Assembly (NCBI RefSeq): GCF_014640815.1
Contig: NZ_BMHM01000004.1
Location: 186,001 to 250,000 of the forward strand
Direction of reading: 5' to 3'
Length of the DNA: 64,000 bases
DNA from: Vreelandella lutescens
GTDB taxonomy: Bacteria > Pseudomonadota > Gammaproteobacteria > Pseudomonadales > Halomonadaceae
The notes below the pieces were generated by a model that saw only the letters and a program-made list of their open reading frames with translations, did not search any database and was not told the origin of the DNA. Positions 29,670-39,025 of the stretch are shown here, one piece after another. The first letter of the stretch is position 1; the number at the start of each line of letters is the position of its first letter. Both the position numbers and the translations under genes were made by a program.

Positions 29670-29700
29670 ACGGGCACCATGCTGAAGGGTGCCCGTTTGT
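29670..29700 (+). terminator. Rho-independent terminator after thiD
   Basis: ACGGGCACC and GGTGCCCGT form a 9-bp stem with a 9-nt loop, followed by TTGTTTG. Confidence 0.75.
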
Positions 29701-29739
29701 TTGCCTACTAGGCTGAGCTATTCGGCCAAGGAGCTGCCC

Positions 29740-30585
29740 ATGTCCCGCACGCTGCTGTTTGCCACCGATCTCTCCCAGGAAAACCGCGCGGCGTTTGCTC
29801 GCGCGCTGCGCTTAGCTCACCAACAAGGCGCGCAGTTGGATGTGCTGCACGTCCTCGACCCCTACCTTCCTCATCGCATGCTTCATGACTTGGAGCGCGC
29901 CGTTAACGACGATATAAGCGCGACGCTCACCGACCTGCGAGAAGACTACGCGCTGGAACTACCATCGCTGATGATTCAAACGGTGGTCGGGGAGCCCCAT
30001 GTAGAAATCGCGCGGGAAGCCCATGAGCGTCATGCGTCGCTTATCGTGCTGGGAATGCACCGCAAACGCGGCCAAAAAGACCTCCTTTATGGCACCACGA
30101 TGATGCGTATTTTACGCAGCGCGCCGTGCCCCGTGGTGGTGGCGTCCTATCTGCCTACCCAGGCCTGGCAGCACATTGTGGTGCCTATCGACTTCTCGTT
30201 GACGGCTCGGCAAACCTTAAAAGAAGCGCTGATTCGCTTTCCTGAGTCGAAGCTAACGCTTCTACACGCCTGGAGCCTACCTGGCGAACGGGAGTTGGGG
30301 AATCAGGCGTTTTATGCCCAGTGGCGTGACCACGAAGTCGCCCGCCTTCGAGAAGCGCTGGATAACGAAGTCGAAAGCCTGCTGCGTGAATTGGACGGCG
30401 TGCCGGACATTGAGCTGGCGCTTGAGTCGGGCCAGCCCTGCGACGTGCTGCATGACTATGTGAAACGGCACTCGCCGGATCTGGTCATGCTGGGCAGCCG
30501 CAGTCGACCGCATCAACCCAACCCGTTAACCGAAATGCTGCTGAGTGAGCCCCACTGCGATTTGATGATCTGTCGGCCTTGGTAA
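29740..30585 (+). CDS. Tandem universal stress protein (UspE-like)
   Basis: A 281-residue protein made of two Usp domains (about 1-145 and 150-281). Each ends in the conserved strand seen as APCPVVVASYLP and PHCDLMICRPW. The ATP-binding pattern G-x2-G-x9-G-S/T is degenerate in both halves, in contrast to TeaD at 37747, so nucleotide binding is doubtful. ATG 29740 follows AAGGAG (29728-29733). A general stress role is family knowledge; no specific partner is apparent from the neighbourhood. Confidence 0.9.
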   Translation: MSRTLLFATDLSQENRAAFARALRLAHQQGAQLDVLHVLDPYLPHRMLHDLERAVNDDISATLTDLREDYALELPSLMIQTVVGEPHVEIAREAHERHASLIVLGMHRKRGQKDLLYGTTMMRILRSAPCPVVVASYLPTQAWQHIVVPIDFSLTARQTLKEALIRFPESKLTLLHAWSLPGERELGNQAFYAQWRDHEVARLREALDNEVESLLRELDGVPDIELALESGQPCDVLHDYVKRHSPDLVMLGSRSRPHQPNPLTEMLLSEPHCDLMICRPW

Positions 30586-30703
30586 AGACCGTGCAGTGGG
30601 GATACGCGTCGTTAAACAAATGGTTGTACGGAACCTTTATGGCTAGGGTGTGTATGTATAACGAAGCATGATGTTACCCAAGCCAACAGGGGAGATAGTC
30701 ACC

Positions 30704-31279
30704 GTGCAACGAATCAACAAGAAAATAGCCGTGCTGGCCGCGCTGCTGAGTGCTGTACTCATCGCGACCAGCGCCTCAGCTAATAGCGTGACCGAGCGAG
30801 GCGAGCGCTTTGACCGCGTGGTAGAAGAAGACGGCCAGCGATATACGCTGTTGGGGAGCGGGGTGTTTCGCTACATGATCTGGACCGCCTATGCGGGAGC
30901 GTATTATCAGCTGGAAGGGGAGCGCGAGCCTCAGCCGTTAAGCGATGTGCCCCGCCGTTTAGAGCTTGCCTACTTCCATGAGATTGCCGCTGAAGACTTC
31001 GCCGAGGCCACAGAGAAAACCCTCAACGATTCGCTGACGCTTTTTGAGTTCAATCAGGTGAAAGAGAGCATGGCGCAGCTAAACCAGCAGTATCGGGATG
31101 TGGTGCCCGGTGACCGCTACCTGCTGAGTTGGGACGGCGACCAACTGCGCCTTGCCTTGAACGGTGAAACGCTCTACGAAGATAGCAGCGCCGAATTTGC
31201 CAGCGCGATGTTTGGGATCTGGTTGGGCGAGCGCCCACTAGGCGAAGACTTTCGCGATGCCTTGCTTGGACAAAACTAG
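30704..31279 (+). CDS. Secreted chalcone isomerase-like protein
   Basis: A 191-residue exported protein. I prefer GTG 30704, nine bases after AGGGGAG, over ATG 30668, because it gives a signal peptide ending SASA. The mature part has LLGSGVFRYMIWTAYAGAYY, ELAYFHEIAAEDFAEATEKT and the C-terminal MFGIWLGERPL, the pattern of the bacterial chalcone-isomerase-like family. These bacterial relatives are not known to act on flavonoids and their function is open. It stands alone before dtd. Confidence 0.8.
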   Translation: MQRINKKIAVLAALLSAVLIATSASANSVTERGERFDRVVEEDGQRYTLLGSGVFRYMIWTAYAGAYYQLEGEREPQPLSDVPRRLELAYFHEIAAEDFAEATEKTLNDSLTLFEFNQVKESMAQLNQQYRDVVPGDRYLLSWDGDQLRLALNGETLYEDSSAEFASAMFGIWLGERPLGEDFRDALLGQN

Positions 31280-31373
31280 CCTGTAAAAAAGGGCGGGCGG
31301 CGTATTCATTTGGGCCAGCATGTGCCTGCGTTTACACTCTGCTCTTCAAACAGCGTTGACTGAAGGGGCAAGC

Positions 31374-31811
31374 GTGAAGGCACTGATTCAGCGGGTAAAA
31401 CACGCCAGCGTCACGGTAGAAGGTAGTACGGTGGGCGCCATTGAGCATGGGCTGCTGGCGCTAGTGGGGGTAGAGAAAGGCGACAGCGAGGCGAATGCCG
31501 ATAAATTGCTGCATAAGCTGCTTCACTACCGGGTATTTAGCGACGAGGCGGGCAAGATGAACCATAACCTGCAGCAGGCCAAAGGCGGCCTGCTGCTGGT
31601 GTCGCAGTTCACCCTGGCCGCCGATACCCGTAAGGGGCTGCGCCCCGGTTTCTCAAGTGCCGCCCCACCCGATGAAGGTGAGCGGCTGTTTCAGTATTTG
31701 GTAACCCAGGCCCATGCCGCTTGGTCGCCTATCGCCACAGGGCAGTTTGGCGCGGATATGCAGGTCGCCTTGGTGAACGACGGGCCGGTGACGTTTTTGC
31801 TAGAAGGCTAA
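31374..31811 (+). CDS. dtd: D-aminoacyl-tRNA deacylase
   Basis: Removes D-amino acids (and glycine) mischarged on tRNA. GTG 31374 ([17 protein letters not shown] when initiated) gives 145 residues, the standard Dtd length. Conserved segments are [26 protein letters not shown], which includes the SQFTL motif, and the C-terminal [10 protein letters not shown] with the Gly-cisPro motif. It is convergent with yheS, only 4 bp apart. Confidence 0.95.
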   Translation: MKALIQRVKHASVTVEGSTVGAIEHGLLALVGVEKGDSEANADKLLHKLLHYRVFSDEAGKMNHNLQQAKGGLLLVSQFTLAADTRKGLRPGFSSAAPPDEGERLFQYLVTQAHAAWSPIATGQFGADMQVALVNDGPVTFLLEG

Positions 31812-31815
31812 GGCC

Positions 31816-33762
31816 TCAAGCGTTTTCGCTGGCCAAGAGCTCCGCTTCCATCGTTTCCAAAGCCTCTTCGGCGGCGAGCCAAGCCTGCTCGCTGCTGTCC
31901 AGGCGCGCCTTGCTTTCTGCCTGCTTAGCGAGTGCCTGGGTGAGTTCTGCCTTGCGGGCGCTGTCGGTATAAAGCTCCGGGTCAGCGAGCACCGCTTCGA
32001 CTTCCTCAAGGTCCTGCTGGGCTTTTTCCATGGTTTTTTCTGCCTGATCGCGCTCTTTTTTCAGCGGACGCAGCTTCTCACGCAGCTCTGCCGCCGCTTT
32101 GCGGGCGGCTTTACGGTCGCCGCTAGGCTGCTGGCTCTGGCGCTCGCTCTTTTCGCTGCGGGCGTCGCGGCGGTTCTCTTCCAGGCGCGCTTTTAGCCAA
32201 GCTCGATAATCTTCCAGGTCGCCGTCGAAAGGCTCAACCCGGTTGTCGGCCACACGCCAAAACTCATCGACCGTAGCACGCAATAGGTGCCGGTCATGCG
32301 ATACCAGGATGACCGTGCCTTCAAAGCTTGCCAGCGCCTCGGTCAGCGCTTCGCGCATTTCTAGGTCCAAGTGGTTGGTGGGTTCATCGAGCAGCAGCAG
32401 GTTGGGCTTTTGCCAGGCCACGAGTGCCAGTGCCAGGCGCGCTTTTTCACCGCCTGAATAAGTCGCCACCTCACCAAAGGCGTCATCGCCTTTGAAACCA
32501 AAGCCGCCGAGGAAATTACGGATATCTTGGTCACTGGCGGTGGGGGAGAGGCGCTGCACATGCACAAAGGGCGTGGTGGTCACGTCCAGGCTTTCCAGCT
32601 GGTGCTGAGCAAAATAGCCAATGGCGAGATGTTCGCCGGGTACGCGTTTGCCTTCTAACAGCGCAAGCTCGCCCGTGAGTGACTTGATCAGGGTCGATTT
32701 ACCCGCACCGTTCGGACCTAATAGGCCGATACGGCTACCGGGCAGCAGCGTAATATTGACCTTCTCTAACTGAGCCACATCGCCCGCTTCGCTGCGATAG
32801 CCCAGGGTGGCTTGGTCTAGCACCAGCAGCGGGTGCGACGTTTTATCAGCGGCGGGCAAGGTGAAGTGGAAAGGAGAGTCTGTGTGGGCGACGGCGATAT
32901 CGCCCATGCGCTCGAGCATTTTTACCCGGCTCTGCGCCTGCTTGGCTTTTGTTGCCTGGGCGCGAAAGCGGGCAATAAAGCGTTCAATCTCTTCACGCCG
33001 CGCCTGCTGCTTGGCCGCTTCGGCTTGCTGTAGCGCAAGCTTTTCGGCTCGTGTGCGCTCAAAGCGAGAGTAGTTGCCTCGGTAAAGCTCTAGCGTTTGG
33101 TGATGCATATGCACGATGTGGTCGCACACGGCATCCAAAAAGTCGCGGTCGTGAGAAATCAGCAGCAGCGTGCCGGGGTAGCGGGTGAGCCACTGTTCCA
33201 GCCACAGCAGGGCGTCTAAGTCCAGGTGGTTAGTTGGCTCATCCAGCAGCAGCAAGTCGGAGGGCATAAACAGCGTCCGGGCAAGATTGACCCGCATCCG
33301 CCAGCCACCCGAAAAGTCCGACAGCGGCCGCTTAAGATCCGCCTGCACAAAGCCCAGTCCCACCAGCAGCTGTGATGCCCGTGACTCTGCCGTGTAGCCA
33401 TCCAAGGTTTCGATCAGCCCGTGGAGTTCGGCTTCTCGGTGCGCGTTATCGGCTTCGCGGGCGGCCAATAGGTCGGCTTCGGCTTGGCGCAAGGCATAAT
33501 CGCCGTCTAGCACGTACTCCACGATTGGGCGATCCAGCGCCTCCACTTCCTGGGCCATGTGGGCAACGCGTTGGCCACCGCTCATCTCGACATCGCCCTG
33601 GTCGGGGCCTAGTTCGCCCAGCAGGAGTTTAAACAGGCTCGACTTACCGGCACCGTTGGCCCCAATAATACCGGCCTTGACGCCGTTATGTAGCGTAAGA
33701 TCGGCGTTCTCTAGGAGCGTTTGTGTGCCCCGTTGCAGGGCGACTTGGCGCAGTGCGATCAT
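31816..33762 (-). CDS. yheS: ABC-F family ATPase YheS
   Basis: Soluble twin-ATPase of the ABC-F group, thought to act on ribosomes. ATG 33762 (GGGAG five bases upstream) gives 648 residues. Two Walker A motifs (GANGAGKSS and GPNGAGKST), two ABC signatures (LSDFSGGWRMR and YSGGEKARL) and two Walker B motifs (LLLLDEPTNHLDL) are intact, with the interdomain linker rich in Gln, Arg and Lys. The C-terminal coiled coil (about 540-648) matches E. coli YheS closely. No membrane segments. Its start codon is only 29 bp from that of the divergent TIGR02444 gene. Confidence 0.94.
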   Translation of the reverse strand: MIALRQVALQRGTQTLLENADLTLHNGVKAGIIGANGAGKSSLFKLLLGELGPDQGDVEMSGGQRVAHMAQEVEALDRPIVEYVLDGDYALRQAEADLLAAREADNAHREAELHGLIETLDGYTAESRASQLLVGLGFVQADLKRPLSDFSGGWRMRVNLARTLFMPSDLLLLDEPTNHLDLDALLWLEQWLTRYPGTLLLISHDRDFLDAVCDHIVHMHHQTLELYRGNYSRFERTRAEKLALQQAEAAKQQARREEIERFIARFRAQATKAKQAQSRVKMLERMGDIAVAHTDSPFHFTLPAADKTSHPLLVLDQATLGYRSEAGDVAQLEKVNITLLPGSRIGLLGPNGAGKSTLIKSLTGELALLEGKRVPGEHLAIGYFAQHQLESLDVTTTPFVHVQRLSPTASDQDIRNFLGGFGFKGDDAFGEVATYSGGEKARLALALVAWQKPNLLLLDEPTNHLDLEMREALTEALASFEGTVILVSHDRHLLRATVDEFWRVADNRVEPFDGDLEDYRAWLKARLEENRRDARSEKSERQSQQPSGDRKAARKAAAELREKLRPLKKERDQAEKTMEKAQQDLEEVEAVLADPELYTDSARKAELTQALAKQAESKARLDSSEQAWLAAEEALETMEAELLASENA

Positions 33763-33791
33763 GTTTTCTCCCGAAAAAGGTGGGTAAACCA

Positions 33792-34364
33792 ATGCGCGAT
33801 TCTAACCGATTGCAGCGCTTGCAGCAGAGACCGCTGTGGGATTTTGCCTTAGCGCTGTATGCAAAGCCTGGCGTGGAGCAGGCCTGCCTGACCTTGCAAG
33901 ATGAGGCCGGTATTGATGTGTGTGAGCTGCTGTTTCACTGCTGGCTGTACGAGCACGGCTTGGCTGCCGACCCCGGCTCGCTGAAGGCCATACAGGAAGA
34001 GCGCTATCGATGGCAGCAGCAGGTCACCGCGACGCTGCGTGAATTGCGTCGCACACTCAAGCCCCAGGCGGCCCACAACGATGACATTAAGGCGCTGCGT
34101 GCCACCTTACAAAAGGCAGAGCTGCAGGCTGAACGTGAAAACCTTCAACGTTGGCAGCAGTGGGCGCTACGCTCCTCGGTGGAGGAGGTTCGATTAACAA
34201 AAAGCGACATAAACCAGCACAATGTTGCACAGTGGCTGCAAGATACGCTGTTTTCGCCGCCACTTGACAAGCGTTTGTCGAAGGCCGCACGCGTGCGTGA
34301 AAACACACAAATGGCGCTATTGGCCCTGGCAAGCCAGCTTGACCACTGTGAGTCACCACGCTAG
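33792..34364 (+). CDS. TIGR02444 family protein
   Basis: A 190-residue conserved protein of unknown function. ATG 33792 gives an N-terminus RLQRLQQRPLWDFALALYAKPGVEQACLTLQD in which PLWDFALALYA is the family signature. The family characteristically lies beside the YheS-type ABC-F gene in pseudomonads, as here. It is predicted cytoplasmic and helical, with Arg/Gln-rich stretches in the middle. Confidence 0.85.
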   Translation: MRDSNRLQRLQQRPLWDFALALYAKPGVEQACLTLQDEAGIDVCELLFHCWLYEHGLAADPGSLKAIQEERYRWQQQVTATLRELRRTLKPQAAHNDDIKALRATLQKAELQAERENLQRWQQWALRSSVEEVRLTKSDINQHNVAQWLQDTLFSPPLDKRLSKAARVRENTQMALLALASQLDHCESPR

Positions 34365-34549
34365 CCTGAAATTAAGCTGTTTTTGATTAACCCGCGTTGT
34401 CAGCGTTTATGTCGTCCGCTAACCCACAGCAATGAACGACGTTACTGCGTGTTAGCGGCTGAGCAACCATGGCACGCTGCACGGGATAAACAAAAATTAG
34501 ATTCTGGCGCTCTCGTACGGCGCGCTTACCACTGCTAGGGGAACTCTGC

Positions 34550-35596
34550 ATGAAGGCAAGCAAATTAGTTTCGACTCGTTCAATCACCACTAAGTTACTC
34601 ACTACGGCAAGCGTGGGTGCTCTGCTGTTGGGTCTTAGCGCTACCGCGCAGGCTGATAACTGGCGTTACGCCCACGAAGAGTACGAAGGCGACGTACAGG
34701 ATGTCTTTGCTTACGCATTTAAAGAGTACATCGAAGAGAATTCCGACCACACGGTACAAGTGTATCGCTTTGGTGAACTGGGTGAGTCAGATGACATCAT
34801 GGAGCAAACTCAGGCCGGTATTCTGCAATTCGTGAACCAGTCACCGGGCTTCACCGGGGCACTCATTCCTGAAGCACAGATTTTCTTTGTCCCGTATTTG
34901 CTGCCTACCGATGAAGAGACGGTTATTGAGTTCTTTAACTCCAGTACCGCCATTCATGAAACATTCCCAGAGCTTTACGCCGAGCAGGGGCTGGAGCTTT
35001 TGAAGATGTACCCAGAGGGTGAGATGGTCGTCACACTCGACGAGCCATTCACTTCGCCCGATGAACTGCGCGGTAAAAACATCCGTACGATGACCAATCC
35101 GCTACTGGCGGAAACCTACCGCGCCTTTGGTGCTAGCCCCACGCCGTTGCCCTGGGGCGAAGTGTACGGTGGCCTGCAAACCAATATTCTTCAGGGACAG
35201 GAAAACCCCATTTTCTGGATCGAGTCAGGCGGCTTATATGAAGTCTCGCCCAACTTGGTCTTCACCGGACATGGTTGGTTTACCACCGCGATGATGGCAA
35301 ATCAGGACTTCTTTGCAGGCTTGTCTGACGATGAGCAGCAGCTGGTACGCGATGCCACTGAAGCAGCATATGAGCACACCATCGAACACATCTCAGGCTT
35401 GGCCGACGAGTCGCTGGAGAAAATCCAAGCAGCCTCTGATGAAGTGACGGTAACTCGCTTGAATGAAGAGCAAATTCAGGCGTTCCGTGAGCGCGCGCCA
35501 CAGGTAGAAGAAGAGTTTGTGGAGTTGACTGGCGAGCGCGGTGCAGCACTGCTTCAGCAGTTCAAGGACGACCTTGACGCTGTGACTAGCAACTAA
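34550..35596 (+). CDS. teaA: Ectoine/hydroxyectoine TRAP substrate-binding protein TeaA
   Basis: Periplasmic receptor for the compatible solutes ectoine and hydroxyectoine. Signal peptide 1-35 (ending TAQA) leaves a mature protein starting DNWRYAHEEYEGDVQDVF, nearly as in Halomonas elongata TeaA, whose structure with ectoine is known; mature Glu9 of that site is conserved. Further matches are RFGELGESDDIMEQTQ, KNIRTMTNPLLAETY, LPWGEVYGGLQT and ENPIFWIESGG. AGGGGAA precedes the ATG. teaB, teaC and teaD follow, after a hairpin. Scavenges leaked or external ectoines at high salt. A salt-responsive promoter is expected in the 185-bp gap upstream, but I could not assign one. Confidence 0.97.
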   Translation: MKASKLVSTRSITTKLLTTASVGALLLGLSATAQADNWRYAHEEYEGDVQDVFAYAFKEYIEENSDHTVQVYRFGELGESDDIMEQTQAGILQFVNQSPGFTGALIPEAQIFFVPYLLPTDEETVIEFFNSSTAIHETFPELYAEQGLELLKMYPEGEMVVTLDEPFTSPDELRGKNIRTMTNPLLAETYRAFGASPTPLPWGEVYGGLQTNILQGQENPIFWIESGGLYEVSPNLVFTGHGWFTTAMMANQDFFAGLSDDEQQLVRDATEAAYEHTIEHISGLADESLEKIQAASDEVTVTRLNEEQIQAFRERAPQVEEEFVELTGERGAALLQQFKDDLDAVTSN

Positions 35597-35665
35597 TTTA
35601 GGCATGGCCTGTGCTGTGCGGGGAAGATGCTCGCACAGCGCCTCAAGCACTAAATGAAATAAAGT

Positions 35666-35694
35666 AAGGGGTGGCCAAGCGCTGCCCCTTTTTT
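35666..35694 (+). terminator. Terminator-like hairpin between teaA and teaB
   Basis: AAGGGGTGGC and GCTGCCCCTT form a 10-bp stem (two wobbles) with a short loop and six T residues, 70 bp after teaA and about 140 bp before teaB. It looks like a partial terminator that would make teaA mRNA more abundant than teaBCD. Confidence 0.75.
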
Positions 35695-35836
35695 GTTAAT
35701 CGTTGAAAGAACTCTGACAAACGTGCGTGGCCGCACTTGGGTGCGGCTAATCAGCGTTGAATGGTGGCGTCTGTTAAGCCGCTACAGTAGAGATGTGTGC
35801 TGACAAGTCATACGGGAACAGAGAGGAATAACTCCA

Positions 35837-36424
35837 ATGGATATGAGCGAAGATGATATTGCTGAAAAAAAGTATCGCTCTATGTTGCCTGGAATACTGG
35901 GCACCGTTGATACATGGATCAGTAAAGCCGAGGCATTTATCTTAGCCACGGGTGTCATTCTGATGGCCATTAACACCGTCGCCAACGTGATAGGTCGTTT
36001 TGTTTTTGGAGAGAGCCTGCACTTTTCTGAAGAAGTGAATCGGATGCTGATCGTGTTGGTAACTTTTGCCGGCATCGGGTACGCGGCTCGGCACGGGCGG
36101 CATATTCGTATGTCTGCGATCTATGATGCGCTGCCAGCGGGCGGCAGGCGCGCGTTAATGATCTTCATCAGCCTGTTTACGGCTACGGTCATGTTCGTGC
36201 TGTGCTACTTCTCGATTGGCTATATCGACACCATCATGAGCCGCGGGCGTAGTTTGCCTTCTACAGGGATTCCTGCTTGGTGGATGTACGTGTGGGTGCC
36301 CGTTGGCTTTGCCATTACCGGGATTCAGTACGTTTTAACGGCGATTACTAACCTCGTTTCAAAAGATGTGTACTTATCCACCCACGTGGTTGATGGGTAC
36401 AAAGATACAGAAACGGAAGTTTAG
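35837..36424 (+). CDS. teaB: Ectoine TRAP transporter small permease TeaB
   Basis: DctQ-type four-helix subunit of 195 residues, with helices near 34-58, 64-85, 103-126 and 147-170. AGAGGA lies about ten bases before ATG 35837; ATG 35843 is a possible alternative. ESLHFSEEVNRMLIVLVTFAGIGYAARHGRHIRMSAIYD is the conserved cytoplasmic/amphipathic region of the family. It lies between teaA and teaC, which fixes its role. Confidence 0.93.
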   Translation: MDMSEDDIAEKKYRSMLPGILGTVDTWISKAEAFILATGVILMAINTVANVIGRFVFGESLHFSEEVNRMLIVLVTFAGIGYAARHGRHIRMSAIYDALPAGGRRALMIFISLFTATVMFVLCYFSIGYIDTIMSRGRSLPSTGIPAWWMYVWVPVGFAITGIQYVLTAITNLVSKDVYLSTHVVDGYKDTETEV

Positions 36425-36441
36425 GCAGCGAGGATACGCGT

Positions 36442-37725
36442 ATGACTGCAACAATAGTCACCATCATGATCGTGCTGCTGCTGCTTGGCTTCCCGATGAT
36501 GATCCCCTTAATGACGGCCGCGTTTGTTGGCTTCTTCATGAGCTTTGGCGGTTTGGGGCAGATGGAAACGCTCATCCAACAGATGATGCGCGGGATTAGC
36601 CCTACTGCTCTTATTGCGGTGCCAATGTTTATTTTGGCGGCAGATATTATGACCCGCGGTCAGTCGGCGAATCGCCTGATTGATATGGTCATGACCTTTG
36701 TCGGCCATGTGAAAGGCGGACTGGCGGTTAGTACGGCAGTGTCCTGCACGCTGTTTGGGGCGGTCTCTGGCTCTACCCAAGCGACGGTGGTAGCGGTGGG
36801 GTCGCCGCTGCGCCCGCGTATGTTAAAGGCAGGCTATAAAGATCCGTTTACCTTAGCGCTGATTATCAATTCAAGCGACATCGCGTTTCTGATACCGCCT
36901 AGTATCGGCATGATTATTTACGGGGTGGTCTCACAAACGTCGATAGCGGAGCTGTTTATTGCCGGGATCGGCCCTGGCTTGCTGATTTTAGCCATGTTTT
37001 CAACGTATTGTGTTATTTACGCTATCGTCAACAAGGTGCCTACTGAGCCAAAGGCCAGCTGGAAAGAGCGCGCGGTAGCCGTGCAGAAAGCGCTTTGGCC
37101 GCTGGGCTTCCCGGTCTTGATCGTAGGGGGTATTTACGGTGGGGTGTTTAGCCCTACTGAGGCGGCGGCAGCCTGTGTGTTGTATGCCGTGTTGCTGGAG
37201 TTTGTCATTTTCCGCTCCTTGAAGCTGCCCGATATATTTACGATCGCCAAGTCCACTGGCCTGATTACGGCAGTGGTCTTTATTTTGGTGGCTGCGGGTA
37301 ATGGCTTCTCTTGGATTATCTCTTTCGCTCAGATACCGCAGGCAATTTTGGGTACTTTTGGCATCAACGAAGCAGGTCCTGTGGGCGTGTTGGTCGCGAT
37401 ATCCATCGCGTTTTTTGTCGCCTGTATGTTCGTTGACCCCATTGTCGTCATTTTGGTGCTAACGCCTATTTTTGCCCCTGCCATTGCGGCCTCAGGGCTT
37501 GATCCTGTACTGGTTGGCGTATTGATTACACTGCAGGTGGCGATTGGGTCGGCAACGCCGCCCTTTGGGTGCGATATATTTACGGCCATAGCGATTTTTA
37601 AACGCCCGTACCTCGAAGTGATTAAAGGTACGCCTCCCTTTATTATTATGCTGATTACCGCGGCTGCTCTGATCATCATGTTCCCGCAAATTGCTCTGTT
37701 TCTGCGCGATCTTGCGTTTCGCTAA
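36442..37725 (+). CDS. teaC: Ectoine TRAP transporter large permease TeaC
   Basis: DctM-type sodium-coupled transport subunit of 427 residues with about 12 helices. Family features are TALIAVPMFILAADIMTRG, VSGSTQATVVAVG, LIPPSIGMIIYGVVSQTS and the C-terminal QVAIGSATPPFGCDIFTAIAIF. It starts 17 bp after teaB. TeaD follows 21 bp downstream. Confidence 0.95.
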   Translation: MTATIVTIMIVLLLLGFPMMIPLMTAAFVGFFMSFGGLGQMETLIQQMMRGISPTALIAVPMFILAADIMTRGQSANRLIDMVMTFVGHVKGGLAVSTAVSCTLFGAVSGSTQATVVAVGSPLRPRMLKAGYKDPFTLALIINSSDIAFLIPPSIGMIIYGVVSQTSIAELFIAGIGPGLLILAMFSTYCVIYAIVNKVPTEPKASWKERAVAVQKALWPLGFPVLIVGGIYGGVFSPTEAAAACVLYAVLLEFVIFRSLKLPDIFTIAKSTGLITAVVFILVAAGNGFSWIISFAQIPQAILGTFGINEAGPVGVLVAISIAFFVACMFVDPIVVILVLTPIFAPAIAASGLDPVLVGVLITLQVAIGSATPPFGCDIFTAIAIFKRPYLEVIKGTPPFIIMLITAAALIIMFPQIALFLRDLAFR

Positions 37726-37746
37726 GCCCCAGCTAGGAGAACGCGT

Positions 37747-38190
37747 ATGTTTAACCGCATTTTGATCCCGGTGGATGGCTCCAAAGGGGCGATTAAAGCG
37801 CTAGAGAAAGCCGTTGGCTTGCATATGCTCACTGGGGCTGAGCTTTACCTGCTGTGTGTGTTTAAACACCACAGCCTGTTGGAGGCGTCACTCTCCATGG
37901 TGCGCCCCAATAAGCTTGATATCCCAGATGATGCGCTCAAAGAGTACGCCACGGAAATCGCCGTGCATGCTAAGGCTCATGCCATCGAGTTGGGGGCAGA
38001 CAGCGTACGCGTGCGGGCCTTTGTGAAGGGGGGCCGCCCATCTCGCACGATTGTACGCTTTGCCCACAAGCGGGAGTGCGACTTGATAGTGATCGGTGCC
38101 CAAGGCACCAACGGTGAAAAGAACCTGCTGCTAGGCAGTGTTTCGCAACGGGTGGCGGGTGCAGCCCACTGCCCAACACTGGTGGTGTAG
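37747..38190 (+). CDS. teaD: Universal stress protein TeaD, regulator of ectoine uptake
   Basis: Single-domain Usp of 147 residues, the same length as H. elongata TeaD, an ATP-binding protein reported to down-regulate TeaABC activity. The ATP site G-x2-G-x9-G-S is intact ([15 protein letters not shown]), and [16 protein letters not shown] is the N-terminal strand. AGGAG precedes ATG. It is last in teaABCD and followed by a very stable hairpin. Confidence 0.94.
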   Translation: MFNRILIPVDGSKGAIKALEKAVGLHMLTGAELYLLCVFKHHSLLEASLSMVRPNKLDIPDDALKEYATEIAVHAKAHAIELGADSVRVRAFVKGGRPSRTIVRFAHKRECDLIVIGAQGTNGEKNLLLGSVSQRVAGAAHCPTLVV

Positions 38191-38239
38191 CGCTCTTTGT
38201 AATGGTGGATAAACCTCTGCGTATCGTCGTGGTCTGATA

Positions 38240-38283
38240 AACACCCGCCGTTTCAGGTAATGCAGCCTGAAGCGGCGGGTGTT
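38240..38283 (+). terminator. Stable hairpin ending the tea operon
   Basis: An 18-bp stem: AACACCCGCCG plus TTTCAGG (38240-38257) pairs with CCTGAA plus GCGGCGGGTGTT (38266-38283), with one wobble and an 8-nt loop. The T-run after it is poor (AGTCTTTG), but the stem strength and position suggest a terminator. Confidence 0.65.
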
Positions 38284-38341
38284 AGTCTTTGAGACACTCA
38301 AAAACATTTGGCGCGCTGCGCCGCTGGATAAGGTTGTTTCC

Positions 38342-39022
38342 ATGAAAGCACTACTCTCTTCTACCGCGCTGACTGGCCTTTTGCTGGTCGCTCCGTTTGC
38401 CGCCGCTGCCCCGGAAACCGACGAGCAGCGCTTGGCCTACAGCCTGGGTGTAACGCTGGGCGAAAGCATGCAAGCCGATATTGAAGACCTGGATATGGAT
38501 GCGTTCACCGACGGTATGCGCGATGTCTTTGAGGGCAACGAGCTGGCGTTGAACGAAGAAGAGATGATGGAAGCGCTGATGGCCTTCCAAGAGAGCTCAA
38601 TGGAAGCGCGCGAGCAGCAGGCCGCAGAACTGGCGCAGATGAACCTAGAAGAAGGGCAAGACTTCCTGGCGGAAAACGCCGAGCGTGACGACGTCGAAGT
38701 GACCGAGTCAGGCTTGCAGTACGAAGTGCTGGAGTCTGGCGACGGCGCAACGCCTGGCGCAGAAGACACCGTTGAGGTGAACTACGAAGGCATGCTGCTG
38801 GACGGCACCGTGTTTGATAGCTCGTTTGAGCGCGGTGAGTCGGTCAGCTTCCAAGTCAACCAAGTGATTGAAGGCTGGCAGGAAGCGCTGCAGCTGATGA
38901 GCGTGGGCGACAGCTGGATGCTCTACATTCCTGCTGAACTCGCCTACGGCGAGCGTGGCCAAGGCCCGATCGGCCCGAATGAAATGTTAACGTTCCGCGT
39001 TGAACTGTTAGGCATCGAATAA
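38342..39022 (+). CDS. Secreted FKBP-type peptidyl-prolyl isomerase (FkpA/Mip-like)
   Basis: Periplasmic folding catalyst of 226 residues. ATG 38342 gives a signal peptide (MKALLSSTALTGLLLVAPFAAAA). An N-terminal helical dimerisation domain (about 28-115, rich in Glu, Gln and Met) is joined to a C-terminal FKBP domain (about 125-226) with VEVNYEGMLLDGTVFDSS, VIEGWQEALQLMSVG and ELAYGERG. Only 3 bp separate its stop from the esterase gene that follows, so the two are probably cotranscribed. Confidence 0.92.
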   Translation: MKALLSSTALTGLLLVAPFAAAAPETDEQRLAYSLGVTLGESMQADIEDLDMDAFTDGMRDVFEGNELALNEEEMMEALMAFQESSMEAREQQAAELAQMNLEEGQDFLAENAERDDVEVTESGLQYEVLESGDGATPGAEDTVEVNYEGMLLDGTVFDSSFERGESVSFQVNQVIEGWQEALQLMSVGDSWMLYIPAELAYGERGQGPIGPNEMLTFRVELLGIE

Positions 39023-39025
39023 ACT

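Noticed and set aside
34365..34549. An osmoregulated promoter for teaA
   Set aside because: Expected from the biology, but I could not identify convincing -35 and -10 elements, so no site is annotated.
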